DNA of 64,000 nt from JACKAQ01 sp020634975 [NCBI: Calditrichia bacterium]. GTDB taxonomy: Bacteria; Calditrichota; Calditrichia; RBG-13-44-9. The notes beneath the pieces are model-generated. The model did no database searches. It worked only from the letters and a program-made list of their open reading frames with translations, and was not told where the DNA came from. The stretch spans positions 3,162,001-3,226,000 of the forward strand of contig JACKAQ010000001.1 in assembly GCA_020634975.1 (NCBI GenBank). The letters are read 5' to 3'. Numbering within the stretch: the stretch's first letter is position 1; each line of letters begins with the position of its first letter. Shown here one piece after another: positions 48,545 to 58,412 of the stretch. A program made the translations under genes and the position numbers.

Positions 48545-51484
48545 ATGCGCGTTCTTCAACTGATGCCGAAATTCGGGCGTTTTTTCCTGCTGCTGCTGTG
48601 CGTTGGCGCTGCGGCGTTTGCGGGTGACAAAGGCAAAATCGCCGGAAACGTGACGGACAGCCAGACCGGTGAGCCGCTCGTCGGTGCGAATGTGGAAATC
48701 GAAGGATTGCAAACCGGCGCATCAACGGATGCTGACGGCGATTTTTTTATCATCAACATTCACCCGGGTACGTACACCGTCACCTGCTCGTATATTGGCT
48801 ACAAAATTATCACTTACACTGATATTCTGGTGAAAGCCGGACGCACTACGCGAATGCAAATCAAACTGGCGCCGGCAGTTATCGAAGGGCAAACCGTAAC
48901 CGTAACTGCGGACCGGCCGATCATCGAAAAAGATGTGACAGCCAGCGAACAGGTGATCGGCACCGAATTGCTGGAACGCTCGTGGGCGCGAACCGTCAGC
49001 GAAGCGCTGGAAACGCAAACCGGGATTTTTTCCACCGTGCCGGATGCGGCGTGGGAACGCGGCCGAAACCAGACGCTGATTCGCGGCAGTTCGAGTGTCC
49101 AGGCGCTGTATCAACTGGATAACCTCAGTGTAAACAGCGGGTTAATGTCCGACAATTATACCGGATTCAATACCTCGACCATTCAGGAAATTTCCGTTTT
49201 GACCGGCGGATACAACGCGGAATACGGCGATGCGCGTACGGCGATCATCAATGTCGTTTCCAAAGAATCGGCGGAAGGCGTGAAAGGCACGCTGCTTTCC
49301 CGGTTTCGTCCGGCGGGCAAATATCACTTCGGACCGAATTTTTACAGCACATCCAATTACGATTACCAACACTTTGATCTCGAATACTGGACGGCGGAAT
49401 CGCAAAACAACAACAGCGAATTTTTTGGGGAAAATCCCGAAGAATTGCTCAGCCGCTGGCGTCAGCAGATCACCCCGAACGATACGCTCGGCAATTACGC
49501 CGATCGCCCGGAATACGAGCTGGAAGGCACGCTTTTTGGCGGTTTGAACGAGCAGCTCAGTTTTCTGGCTTCCGCGCGATACAAACATGGCGTCGGCATC
49601 TTCCCGCAGGCGATTCCCTACAATCCGGAATTCAATTTTCAGGGATACCTGAACTATAATATTTCCACATCCTTAAAGCTGCGCATCGGTGGGTTTTTCG
49701 GCGGTTGGGAAAGCTCCGATTATCGTTCTGCGAATATGAACACGCTGGAATCTGCGCAGCAGGCATTGTGGTCTGCGCCGATGCGCATCGACGAGCAGTA
49801 CGCCCGCGCCAAATACAATCCGTATGGTGCAATTTATCGCCACTGGCCGGAGCAACGTCGCTGGACGCAGGTGTACGGGCGCTTCACCCACATTTTGAAT
49901 GCGAACGCATTTTACGAATTTACGCTCAGTTACCTGCGCGACAAAATGGATCGCTCCGACCGCAACAACATGTTGCCGGATACGCTTTTCTCCACCCGCG
50001 ATGATGAATTAATGATGATCGATCGCTTTTTGCAACAGGGTTACAACCAAACCTGGGACAAAAATTCCAGCAAAGTGTATGCGATGCAGGGCGATTATAC
50101 CAATCAGATTACCAAAAATCACCTGATGAAAGCGGGTGTGGGATTCCGCTATTACGATTTCCATTTTGAGCATTTCAACGGGTTGTACGAAGGCGGCAGC
50201 CGGCGCAATTTTGTGAATATTTTTGACGGTACGCCCTACGAAGGGCATCTCTATCTGCAGGACAAAATCGAATATTCCGGGCTGGTGCTGAACCTTGGCG
50301 TCCGGGCGGATTTTTTTGACCAGAACCGCGATGCACCGAAAAACATGTTCGATCCGCTGGCTATCCAGCCAACCACACCGGGACATGATCCCGATCAGCC
50401 GCTCGGCATTCCCGGCAACCCGGAAAGGGAAGCAACCGATTTGCAGGTGGCAGTTGCCCCGCGATTGGGCGTTGCCCACCCGATCAGCCAAAACGCCGTG
50501 CTGCACTTTTCATACGGGCATTTTTACCAGCGTCCCTCATGGACAAAAATGTTCGGCATGCCCTTCGTGAATTTTACGGAAGATATGTCCACCGCGCTCG
50601 ATCCGTACGCCAACCAGATCACTTATATGGAAGAATGGCAGGGCTGGTACGGCAATCCCAAATTGGGATTTGAGCGCACCATTCAGGCGGAGTTGGGCAT
50701 TGATTACAATTTTTCACGCTGGTTTAAGCTGGATTTCACAGGTTATTACAAAGATAGCAATCGCGAAGCCGGCGTGATCACCGGAGTTTACGGCGCAATT
50801 TACGACAACACCAAACCGCTGATGCTGAGCAACTCCGGCTATTCCGATGTTCGCGGCATCGAAACGCGGCTGGATACCCACTTTCCGCAGCCGTTCAATG
50901 TTGGTGTCAGCCACGATATTTACTGGTCTTTCGCCGGCGAAACCGGTTTCAGCCGTCTGTTTGAAGAAGGCTCCACCCGGTTGGATGTCCCCAAAGGTTT
51001 GCGGGAAAACAAAGGCGACTGGAGCAGCTATCACCGCGTGAAAGCGTGGGGCAATTTATATCTGGAACCGGGTTCCGGCCCGGAATTTTTCGGGACGAAA
51101 CCGCTCGGCGATCTGAATATTTTTGCCTATTTCTGGTGGCGCAGCGGGCATCCCTACACCTACCACCCGCCGGGCGATATTTCCACCCGTGCGAACAATC
51201 GCCGCTGGTTCAATTACTACCAGCTTAATTTGAAATTATCCAAAGGTTTTGATTGGTACGGCATCCGTGCAGAACTCAGCGCGGACATCCGCAACGTGTT
51301 CGACTGGCAATTTTACAGCCTGTTGTATGGCGATGATATGACGCGCTGGCAGGAAAATCCCGCTTTATCCGAAGAAGATCGCCTGCCGCGAAACTGGTTT
51401 TCCGGCGAACCGGATGTGTGGGGTTGGTACACCTACGAAGTGCCGCCGCGCCAGATTTACATGCAGTTGAAACTCGATTTTTGA
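48545..51484 (+). CDS. TonB-dependent receptor with carboxypeptidase-regulatory N-domain (SusC-like), copy 2
   Basis: 979 residues from ATG 48545, with GAGG nine bases upstream and a signal peptide (FGRFFLLLLCVGAAAFAG). Same plan as copy 1: regulatory domain GKIAGNVTDSQTGEPLVGAN, plug YQLDNLSVNSG and IQEISVLTGGYNAEYGDART, and barrel ending IYMQLKLDF. The two share long identical blocks (for example HFSYGHFYQRPSWTKMFG), so they arose by duplication. Copy 2 has an extra stretch in the plug (STVPDAAWERGRNQTLIRGS) that copy 1 lacks, possibly a ligand or partner difference. Confidence 0.92.
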   Translation: MRVLQLMPKFGRFFLLLLCVGAAAFAGDKGKIAGNVTDSQTGEPLVGANVEIEGLQTGASTDADGDFFIINIHPGTYTVTCSYIGYKIITYTDILVKAGRTTRMQIKLAPAVIEGQTVTVTADRPIIEKDVTASEQVIGTELLERSWARTVSEALETQTGIFSTVPDAAWERGRNQTLIRGSSSVQALYQLDNLSVNSGLMSDNYTGFNTSTIQEISVLTGGYNAEYGDARTAIINVVSKESAEGVKGTLLSRFRPAGKYHFGPNFYSTSNYDYQHFDLEYWTAESQNNNSEFFGENPEELLSRWRQQITPNDTLGNYADRPEYELEGTLFGGLNEQLSFLASARYKHGVGIFPQAIPYNPEFNFQGYLNYNISTSLKLRIGGFFGGWESSDYRSANMNTLESAQQALWSAPMRIDEQYARAKYNPYGAIYRHWPEQRRWTQVYGRFTHILNANAFYEFTLSYLRDKMDRSDRNNMLPDTLFSTRDDELMMIDRFLQQGYNQTWDKNSSKVYAMQGDYTNQITKNHLMKAGVGFRYYDFHFEHFNGLYEGGSRRNFVNIFDGTPYEGHLYLQDKIEYSGLVLNLGVRADFFDQNRDAPKNMFDPLAIQPTTPGHDPDQPLGIPGNPEREATDLQVAVAPRLGVAHPISQNAVLHFSYGHFYQRPSWTKMFGMPFVNFTEDMSTALDPYANQITYMEEWQGWYGNPKLGFERTIQAELGIDYNFSRWFKLDFTGYYKDSNREAGVITGVYGAIYDNTKPLMLSNSGYSDVRGIETRLDTHFPQPFNVGVSHDIYWSFAGETGFSRLFEEGSTRLDVPKGLRENKGDWSSYHRVKAWGNLYLEPGSGPEFFGTKPLGDLNIFAYFWWRSGHPYTYHPPGDISTRANNRRWFNYYQLNLKLSKGFDWYGIRAELSADIRNVFDWQFYSLLYGDDMTRWQENPALSEEDRLPRNWFSGEPDVWGWYTYEVPPRQIYMQLKLDF

Positions 51485-51532
51485 GAATTGCCGCAGATGC
51501 ACTGAGCGCACAGCGGTGAAAAAACACAATAT

Positions 51533-51579
51533 GTCATTCCTGCTCCGAAGGAGCGCCTTTGGCGCGAAGGCAGGAATCT
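51533..51579. repeat. Dispersed palindromic repeat (GTCATTCCTGC type)
   Basis: Arms ATTCCTGC (51536-51543) and GCAGGAAT (51570-51577) enclose a second hairpin GGAGCGCC/GGCGCG. It lies 50 bases after the second TonB receptor. Related to the pair at 58272-58331. Confidence 0.7.
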
Positions 51580-51648
51580 CTATTACCAAATGCTGCGCTG
51601 AAGTGAAAAAAAAGCAATCAAATGTTTTCCGGAATTAAAGGAGATCCG

Positions 51649-53610
51649 ATGAAATTATCCGTTTTGCGCAACGCCTGTCTTCCCAAAAAGGGCACTGTTT
51701 TGCGATGGCTGTTGCCTGCGCTGCTGCTGTTGCTGCCGATATCCCAAAGCCACGCCCAGGTGGTGTGGGGCAAACAAACCCTGAAACGCGGCAAATTGTG
51801 GGCGACGCTCTGGAATTCGTTCCAGTACGGCGATCCGGTGGAAACTTCCAACGCGTTTCACACGCTGGATTATCCGGGCTATTCCAAAGGCCCGAACATC
51901 GACGACGCGCTAAACTACGCAGAGGCAGCCGGTTACGCCATTTACGGCGAGCGCAATAACATTGCCTATTCGTACACGCTGAACTCGCGGTTTTTCCCCT
52001 CCGGCGAACACGTTTTTCCGCTGGAAGAGGCGATTCTCACCAGGAATTACAATCTCGAAAATCTCTCCACTGCCGGCGAGGAAATCGTTACCGGCGGTCA
52101 TCACGTTAACGGGCTGGAACTGGATCTCTCCCGGCGCAGCATGGTGTGGAGCTATCCGGAATACGACGATTTTATCATTCACGAAGTGACCATCACCAAT
52201 TTTGATATCACTATTGTGGAAAATCTCTATTTCGGGATGCGCTACGGCGTGCGCCTCACCCAGCGATCCGGCACTCGCGGCGACGAGAAATTCGGCTGGA
52301 ACGATGAAAATCACCTGTTCTATTTTTACGATCACCGCAGTTTCCGGTTTGAGGATGAGGAGCCGGTGCAGTGGAGCAACGGCGTTGGTCCGGAACGCGG
52401 CGATATCGGCGATGCCCGCGACATCTGGGAAGCCGGTTCCCGCCAGCACGAGCTGGATGCTGCCGGTCACTTCACCGTGATTGTGCTGGATTCCGCCAAT
52501 GGAAACGTGTATCAAAACATTCTCGAACACGTTGGGCAAGGCGTTACCGAAGGCGCGCCGCGCGAAGATGTGATGTTCATTCAGGGCGTGGATCAACCGG
52601 CCAGATTTCTGGAAGTGCTCACCCACCAGCAGCCCAAAATGTCCTGGGACGATGCCCGCGATGCCGGTGGCGAAGGCGGCAACAAATACGAACGACGACC
52701 GGAATTTCTGGTTTCTGTGGGACCGCTTACGCTGTCGCCATTCGAAACCAAACGCATTGTTTTTGCAGAAGTTATGGGCGAAATGAGCCGCGAAAAAATT
52801 GTTGAAGGTGGTGTGGAGAATATCGACCTGATGGCAGTGGCTTCGCTCGATTCGATGCTGAAAAATGTGGCTGCGGCAAAACGGCTGTTCGCCAACAATT
52901 ACATGCCGGAATACCATCCGCCGATGACGCCGACCAACGGCGAAAACAGCCTGCGCCTGACCACCGACGCCGGAAAAATCACCGTCGAGTGGCCGCCGGT
53001 TCCGGACACTTACGTCGATCCGTCCACCCGCCAAAATGATTTCGCCGGATACCGGATTTACCGCTCAACCTATTTCACCATCGGACCGTGGACGCTGGTG
53101 GCGGATATCCCCAAAGCTGATGCAGAAATTGTCAACGGCATGGTGCAATATGTGGACGACGATCTGCCGAACGGCGTCGGCAATTATTACTGCGTTACCA
53201 CTTACGATACGGACGGTCACGAAAGCGGCAAAGTGAACAACAACCGCTTCCCGGTATATCCGCTGCGGGCGCCAAACGAGCAGTTCCCGAAAGAAGTGTA
53301 TGTGGTGCCGAATCCCTTCCGCCAAAACAGCGGATTGTTGGGGCAGGGCGAGGGCAATCGCATCGAATTTATCGGGATTCCGGGGCGCTGCGTCATCAAA
53401 ATTTATACGCTGACCGGCGATCTGGTGCAGGAATTTTCCCACGACGACGGCAGCGGTTCTGCCGCATGGGGCAGCATTCTCAAACTGGATTACCAACTCA
53501 ATAAATGGGCGCTGGGCATCGCGCCGGGGGTTTACATTTTTATGGTGGAATCCCGCGTGCCCGGGCATGAAAGCGAAAAGCATATCGGCAAGTTTGCCAT
53601 TATTAAATGA
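51649..53610 (+). CDS. Exported protein with FN3-like and T9SS-type C-terminal domains, function unknown
   Basis: 653 residues from ATG 51649, preceded by AAAGGAG at ideal distance (the open frame begins at 51622). Signal peptide ends near LLLLPISQSHAQ. The main part (30-420) is rich in Trp, Tyr and Asp and carries no motif I recognise: GKLWATLWNSFQYGDPVETSN, YDDFIIHEVTITNFD, EVMGEMSREKIVEGG. About 440-545 is FN3-like (FAGYRIYRSTYFTIGPWTLVADI, YYCVTTYDTDGHESG). The end (VYVVPNPFRQNSG, IKIYTLTGDLVQEF, APGVYIFMVES, GKFAIIK) is a sorting-type domain. Its position right after the receptors suggests a surface partner of them, in place of SusD; that is inference. Confidence 0.8.
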   Translation: MKLSVLRNACLPKKGTVLRWLLPALLLLLPISQSHAQVVWGKQTLKRGKLWATLWNSFQYGDPVETSNAFHTLDYPGYSKGPNIDDALNYAEAAGYAIYGERNNIAYSYTLNSRFFPSGEHVFPLEEAILTRNYNLENLSTAGEEIVTGGHHVNGLELDLSRRSMVWSYPEYDDFIIHEVTITNFDITIVENLYFGMRYGVRLTQRSGTRGDEKFGWNDENHLFYFYDHRSFRFEDEEPVQWSNGVGPERGDIGDARDIWEAGSRQHELDAAGHFTVIVLDSANGNVYQNILEHVGQGVTEGAPREDVMFIQGVDQPARFLEVLTHQQPKMSWDDARDAGGEGGNKYERRPEFLVSVGPLTLSPFETKRIVFAEVMGEMSREKIVEGGVENIDLMAVASLDSMLKNVAAAKRLFANNYMPEYHPPMTPTNGENSLRLTTDAGKITVEWPPVPDTYVDPSTRQNDFAGYRIYRSTYFTIGPWTLVADIPKADAEIVNGMVQYVDDDLPNGVGNYYCVTTYDTDGHESGKVNNNRFPVYPLRAPNEQFPKEVYVVPNPFRQNSGLLGQGEGNRIEFIGIPGRCVIKIYTLTGDLVQEFSHDDGSGSAAWGSILKLDYQLNKWALGIAPGVYIFMVESRVPGHESEKHIGKFAIIK

Positions 53611-53616
53611 TTGGTT

Positions 53617-53809
53617 GCCGCAAAGTCGCTAAGAACGCAAAGGTTTTTTTATGAACCACAATATTCACTGTCATGCTGAGGGCGTTTTTTGCCCGAAGAA
53701 TATCGCTGTTGCGAAACCAGAATTCTTCGCCTGCGGCTCAGAATGACCGGGAAAATGCGGATTCGCATTCAAAGTATATTGTTCTTTGCGGACGTTGCGA
53801 CTTCGCGGC
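53617..53809. repeat. Nested inverted-repeat element of about 190 bases
   Basis: The outer arms 53617-53643 (GCCGCAAAGTCGCTAAGAACG...) and 53782-53809 are inverted, imperfect copies. Inside them GTCATGCTGAG (53670-53680) and CTCAGAATGAC (53738-53748) form a second inverted pair, with GAAGAAT/ATTCTTC further in. No open frame is present. It occupies most of the 258-base gap before the PorV-like gene and looks like a non-coding mobile palindromic element. Confidence 0.7.
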
Positions 53810-53868
53810 ATAAAAAATGATAACAGAAGATGGCTGCAGTATTCAGCAAATAATCCGGAGTAACATCC

Positions 53869-54891
53869 ATGAAACATATCGCTTTAAAACATTGTTTTTT
53901 CACGCTGTTGATGCTCCCGTTTCTGGCGGGATTTGCCGGTGCGCAATCCGGGATTGAGCCGAATAATATCGAACGGGTCGGGCAGTCGGGCTGGCAATTT
54001 CTGAAAATCAACGGCGATCCCGTACCGGCGGCGATGGGCGGCGCAACAACCGCCATTTCCCCGAAAAACGCCAACGCCGTGTTCGGCAATCCGGCATCGC
54101 TGACCGGTGTGCGGCGGCTGGATGTGCAGTTCAACAACGTCAACTGGATTGCGGATATCAGCCACCAATCCGTTGCGCTGGCGTGGAATGCGGGCAACAC
54201 CGGCGTTTTTGCCATCAGTTTGGTCAGTCTGGATTACGGCGATATTCCCGAAACCGTCAACGCCGCCATTCCCGGCGACGACAGCCGCACGCAGGCGATG
54301 GTTACCGGCAACTTTTTTACGGCGCGGGATATTGCCGCGGGCGTTTCGTATTCCCGGCAAATTACCGACCGGCTGTCGCTGGGCGGGAACGTGCGCTGGA
54401 TTCAGCAAAAAATTGCCGAGCTGAGCATGTCCAACTGGTCGATCGATTTCGGGACGATGTATTACACCGGATTTCGCACGCTGCGGCTGGCAATTACCGC
54501 CCGGAATTTCGGGCCGGATTCGCACATCATCGGGTGGAGCGAGGAATATCAGCGGGAGCCGGTGGATGTGCGCATGCCCATCGATTTTCGCGCCGGCGTC
54601 GCGATGGATTTTTTCGAAAATACCGAAGATCCGCACCTGCTGACCGTGGTTTTCGAGGGCGATCATCCCAACGACGGGCCGGAAAAATATCACTTCGGGA
54701 TGGATTACACCTTTCAGGAAATATTTTCGCTGCGCGGCGGATATCGCTTCAATTATGACGAGCAGGGTTTTTCCATCGGCGCAGGATTTTTGTATAACCA
54801 GAGCGGATTTAGCGGCGCAGTGAACTATGCATACCTGAATTTCGGGGCGCTGGAAAATGCGCATTTTCTTTCATTGGGTTTTTCGTTATAG
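53869..54891 (+). CDS. PorV/PorQ-family outer membrane protein
   Basis: 340 residues. Signal peptide (HCFFTLLMLPFLAGFAGAQ), then the PorV/PorQ start (GWQFLKINGDPVPAAMGGATTAISPKNANAVFGNPASLTG), repeated amphipathic beta strands and a C-terminal aromatic end (HFLSLGFSL), all typical of a FadL-like 14-strand barrel. Unlike the PorV protein at 2642 it has no TPR extension. It follows an exported protein with a sorting tail, so it may serve as its anchor or shuttle. The gene lies 34 bases upstream of the ribokinase-type gene. Confidence 0.83.
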   Translation: MKHIALKHCFFTLLMLPFLAGFAGAQSGIEPNNIERVGQSGWQFLKINGDPVPAAMGGATTAISPKNANAVFGNPASLTGVRRLDVQFNNVNWIADISHQSVALAWNAGNTGVFAISLVSLDYGDIPETVNAAIPGDDSRTQAMVTGNFFTARDIAAGVSYSRQITDRLSLGGNVRWIQQKIAELSMSNWSIDFGTMYYTGFRTLRLAITARNFGPDSHIIGWSEEYQREPVDVRMPIDFRAGVAMDFFENTEDPHLLTVVFEGDHPNDGPEKYHFGMDYTFQEIFSLRGGYRFNYDEQGFSIGAGFLYNQSGFSGAVNYAYLNFGALENAHFLSLGFSL

Positions 54892-54925
54892 ACAAAAACG
54901 AGGATTTGAGAAGTGGTGGTGACAT

Positions 54926-55858
54926 ATGCGGAATAAAGTGGTCGTGGTGGGCAGTTACAATATCGATCAAACCATTCGGGTGCGAAAAATTCCTTCGCCG
55001 GGCGAAACGATTATCGGCAGCGGTTTCAGCAGCGGTTCCGGCGGAAAGGGCGCCAATCAGGCGGTTGCGGCGGCGCGTGCCGGTGCTGCAGTCACATTTG
55101 TCGCGAAAGTGGGCACCGATCCGTTGACATTGCAGGCGTTAGCCGATTTGCAACATGAAGGTATCGACACAAGTTTTATCATTCGCGATGAGAAATCGGC
55201 AACCGGACGGGCATGGATTGTGGTGGATGACAGCGGCGAAAACAGTATCGTTGTCGCGCCCGGCGCGAACGCGCAGCTTTCCCCGGCGGATGTGGCGCTC
55301 GCCGCAGATGCCATCGCCGCGGCAAATGTGCTGTTGCTGCAACTGGAAACACCCATCGAAACGGTGATGGCTGCAGCAAAAATTGCCGCCGCAGCCGGAA
55401 CGACAGTCATTCTCAATCCGGCGCCGGCACAGCCGCTCAGCCCGGAATTTCTGAAACTGGTGGACATTATCACCCCAAATATTGTTGAGGCGAAAATGCT
55501 GACCGGTATTTCCTGCAGAGATGACCAATCGCTGACCACCGCCGCGCTAAGCCTGCAGCACAAAGGCGTAAAAGATGTGTTGATCACGCTCGGCAAAAAA
55601 GGGGTTTTTGTGCACGGTCGCGATGGCATGTTCTGCGTGCCCGCATATCAGGTGAACGCCGTGGATACTACCGGCGCCGGCGATGTGTTCAACGGCTGCC
55701 TCGCCGCTTTTTTGAATGCCGACCGCAGCATGCGCGAAGTGCTGGATATCGCGGCTGCGGCTGCGGCAATTTCCGTAACCAAAAACGGTGCACAGGCTGC
55801 CGCACCGCATTTTTCTGAAATTGAAAGTTTTTGTGAAAATTATTCGATCGCCCGTTAG
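54926..55858 (+). CDS. rbsK: Ribokinase-type carbohydrate kinase (PfkB family)
   Basis: 310 residues, ribokinase length. VVVVGSYNIDQTIRV, the glycine pair in GSGGKGANQAVAAARAGAAV, TPNIVEAKML, LITLGKKGVFVHG and the catalytic AVDTTGAGDVFNGCLAAF (Asp base and anion hole) match RbsK closely. It phosphorylates a sugar, most likely ribose, after uptake. Its place inside the transport locus under a LacI-type regulator suggests that the imported substrate, or part of it, is ribose or another sugar used by this family. Substrate is not certain from sequence. Confidence 0.85.
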   Translation: MRNKVVVVGSYNIDQTIRVRKIPSPGETIIGSGFSSGSGGKGANQAVAAARAGAAVTFVAKVGTDPLTLQALADLQHEGIDTSFIIRDEKSATGRAWIVVDDSGENSIVVAPGANAQLSPADVALAADAIAAANVLLLQLETPIETVMAAAKIAAAAGTTVILNPAPAQPLSPEFLKLVDIITPNIVEAKMLTGISCRDDQSLTTAALSLQHKGVKDVLITLGKKGVFVHGRDGMFCVPAYQVNAVDTTGAGDVFNGCLAAFLNADRSMREVLDIAAAAAAISVTKNGAQAAAPHFSEIESFCENYSIAR

Positions 55859-55930
55859 GGCTCTGTCTTCTATTGCGATGGTTGATCAGCCATCTCTAAT
55901 ATTTATCACACAATTAACCGGAGGCGTTCT

Positions 55931-58108
55931 ATGCAACTACGTAACAGATTTTTGCAAGCCTTGTTGGTCATGTTCTGCATGATGGGTGCTGTTTCTGCAC
56001 AATCGGCTTTGAATATCACCAAACAAGGCAACTGGGGAAAAGGAGAGGGAGAAATTAAAGCCGTGTTTGCCGCAGGACCGGTAACTTATTACGGCGTTGG
56101 AAACAAGGTGCAGATCACCGCGTTTTCCGATCCGGCTAACCCGTTGAAACTGGCCAGCGTGGATGTTCCCGAACTGGTTGAGGATCTCGTTCGGACATCC
56201 ATTTCCAGCAACCAATATCTGGTTGTGGCGAATGGCGAAAATTTATCCATCATAAATGTGCAAAACCCGACCTCGCCGAGTTTGGTTGGTAATGCTGCAT
56301 TATCCAGCACTGCGGAAGGCGTGGCAACCAGCGGCAATTATGCCTACGTTGCTGCCGGCGGCGCAGGATTGCAAATTTATGATATCTCCAATCCCGCCAA
56401 CCCGACCTGGGTTTCGGCAATTGATACGCTGTCCTGGGGCGAAGGCGTGGTGATTTCCCAGCCGTATTGTTATATGGCTCATGGCGGCAGAACCAGCATT
56501 ATCGATATTTCCAATCCGGCGGCACCGGTGCTGGTCAGCCAGATCCCCTCATTCTCCGGCGGCTGGAATCAGGATGTCAACGTCCGCTCCGGCTATGCCT
56601 ACATTTGCGAATACGATTTCGGGATTCAGGTAGTGAACGTTACCAATCCGGCCAGCCCGTCGCAGGCAAACTGGGTGGATACGGGCAATCGTACCGCGTT
56701 TATGGTTTTCGACGGTAATTACGGCTACGTCGCCAACGGCGATTCCGGGTTGCGGGTGCTGGATGTGTCCATCCCGTCTTCACCGGTTGAAGTTGGCATT
56801 TTGCCGACCAGCGACCGCGTGCGGAAAATCTGGTTTGGCGCCATCACCATCGGCGGAACGCCGACCGGTCACATTTATTGCGCGGCACAATCCGCGATGA
56901 TAGCGGTAAACGTTTCGAATCCCGTGAGCATGACGGTTTCCGGACAGTTGACGGTTCAGCCGGCAGCCGACGGCACCGCATTCAGTACTTTTGTTGACGG
57001 GGATAAAGCATACGTTGCGTATGGCTCTGCGGGGTTGCGGATTTTGGATGTGTCCAATCCGGCGAATATCAGCGAACTTGGGCAATTCGACACACCCGGC
57101 GATGCCCGCGAAGTGGTTGTAAAAGATGACGTTGCGTTTATCGCCGATCGCGATGAAGGCGTGCGTGTGGTGGATGTATCCAATCCTGCTGCGCCGACAG
57201 AAATCACCAGCATCGCAACGCCGCGCGCCCGTGGCATCGCCATCAGCGGCAATTATGTGTATGTCGCTGCCAGCGATTCCGGCTTGGCGGTGATCGATGC
57301 AACCAACGCGTCCAGCCCGGTTTGGGTGGCGTCGTCATCCGCTTTTTACGGCGAAGGCGTTGCTGCTTTTGGCAATATTGCCGCCATCACCCGTTGGGAT
57401 AATGTGCTGTTTTTCGACGTGACAAATCCCGCCGCCCCGGCTGCGAAAGGCGAAAGCGGTGGTCTGGCAAACGGAACCGCCGGACTTGCAGTAAACGGCA
57501 ATTATTCCTATGTGCATGATTTTGATACACTTAGAATCTACGATTTATCCAATCTCGATGCACCGGTGGAAGTTGGCAAATCCTTTTCCGGTGGCAGTTG
57601 GGATGGCACCGCGTCCATCGACGGTAATTTTGCGTATCTGAATTGCGAAGAATACGGCTTGCGGGTGTTCGATATTTCGAATCCGGCAAATCCGACCGAA
57701 GTCGCCTATTTTGACGATGCGCCGATCGCCCGTGGCGTAACCGCGAAAAACGGTCTGGCATACGTCGCGGAACGTGCCGACGGTTTGACGATTTATCGTA
57801 ACGAACTGGTTGTGGGCATCGCCGATGACGACCGCCAGATTGCCGAAAATTTCACACTCGAACAAAACTACCCGAACCCGTTCAACCCCGGCACGCGGAT
57901 CAATTTCCAATTGGTCAAAAATACCAAAATTACGCTGGATGTGTTGAACACGCTCGGTCAAAAAGTTGCCACATTGGTTGAAGGCGTCCACTCCGCCGGT
58001 GATTATTCGGTGGATTTCAACGCCCAAAACCTGAGCAGCGGCGTATATTTTTATCGCCTGACTGCCGGCAACGTTTCCCAAACACGGAAAATGTTGTTAC
58101 TGAAATAA
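55931..58108 (+). CDS. Exported LVIVD-repeat beta-propeller protein with T9SS-type tail
   Basis: 725 residues. Signal peptide (LLVMFCMMGAVSAQ), then about twelve LVIVD-type repeats of 40-50 residues, each with the pattern DISNPANP or DVSNPAAP followed by a strand and YVAAGGAGLQIYD or YVADG-like segments. The end is a canonical sorting domain: LEQNYPNPFNPGTRINFQL, LDVLNTLGQKVATLV, SSGVYFYRLTAG, KMLLLK. LVIVD repeats form propellers on cell surfaces; no enzymatic residues are seen. RBS CCGGAGG precedes the ATG. Paralogue of the propeller half of the next gene. Confidence 0.88.
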   Translation: MQLRNRFLQALLVMFCMMGAVSAQSALNITKQGNWGKGEGEIKAVFAAGPVTYYGVGNKVQITAFSDPANPLKLASVDVPELVEDLVRTSISSNQYLVVANGENLSIINVQNPTSPSLVGNAALSSTAEGVATSGNYAYVAAGGAGLQIYDISNPANPTWVSAIDTLSWGEGVVISQPYCYMAHGGRTSIIDISNPAAPVLVSQIPSFSGGWNQDVNVRSGYAYICEYDFGIQVVNVTNPASPSQANWVDTGNRTAFMVFDGNYGYVANGDSGLRVLDVSIPSSPVEVGILPTSDRVRKIWFGAITIGGTPTGHIYCAAQSAMIAVNVSNPVSMTVSGQLTVQPAADGTAFSTFVDGDKAYVAYGSAGLRILDVSNPANISELGQFDTPGDAREVVVKDDVAFIADRDEGVRVVDVSNPAAPTEITSIATPRARGIAISGNYVYVAASDSGLAVIDATNASSPVWVASSSAFYGEGVAAFGNIAAITRWDNVLFFDVTNPAAPAAKGESGGLANGTAGLAVNGNYSYVHDFDTLRIYDLSNLDAPVEVGKSFSGGSWDGTASIDGNFAYLNCEEYGLRVFDISNPANPTEVAYFDDAPIARGVTAKNGLAYVAERADGLTIYRNELVVGIADDDRQIAENFTLEQNYPNPFNPGTRINFQLVKNTKITLDVLNTLGQKVATLVEGVHSAGDYSVDFNAQNLSSGVYFYRLTAGNVSQTRKMLLLK

Positions 58109-58412
58109 GCTCCCCGACACTGGCAATATCCGGTCAAATTATTGGCCGGATCTGCCGGTGCAATAATGCAACCGGAATGTCCGGCGACCCTGAAAATTAC
58201 GATTACGCATCCGCCGCGCCGGACGTTGCCGGTTTGATTTTTGTGATCATTTTTGAAATATTGCCGGTTGAGCAGGAGTCTCCTGCCTTCGCAGGAGTGA
58301 CAAAAAATGTCATTCCCGCGAAGGCGGGAATCTCCCTGTAAAACTCACCGGATTCGATTCCGGTGGCTCAACCTTTTTTACACAAAAACAACACGTTGGA
58401 AAGATCATCGAT
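58109..58412. repeat. 304-base gap holding a head-to-head pair of palindromic repeats
   Basis: CTCCTGC-CTTC-GCAGGAG (58280-58297) and ATTCCCGC-GAAG-GCGGGAAT (58312-58331) are two hairpins in inverted orientation; read outward each begins GTCA(T/C)TCC. They match the GTCATTCC repeat type at 51533. The rest of the gap contains no gene. A GGAAAG site for the next gene lies at 58398. Confidence 0.75.

Noticed and set aside
51910-53034. 374-codon minus-strand open frame
   Set aside because: Antisense to the exported protein with FN3 and sorting tail; composition is shadow-like (His, Val, Gly, Phe rich), and no motif is present.
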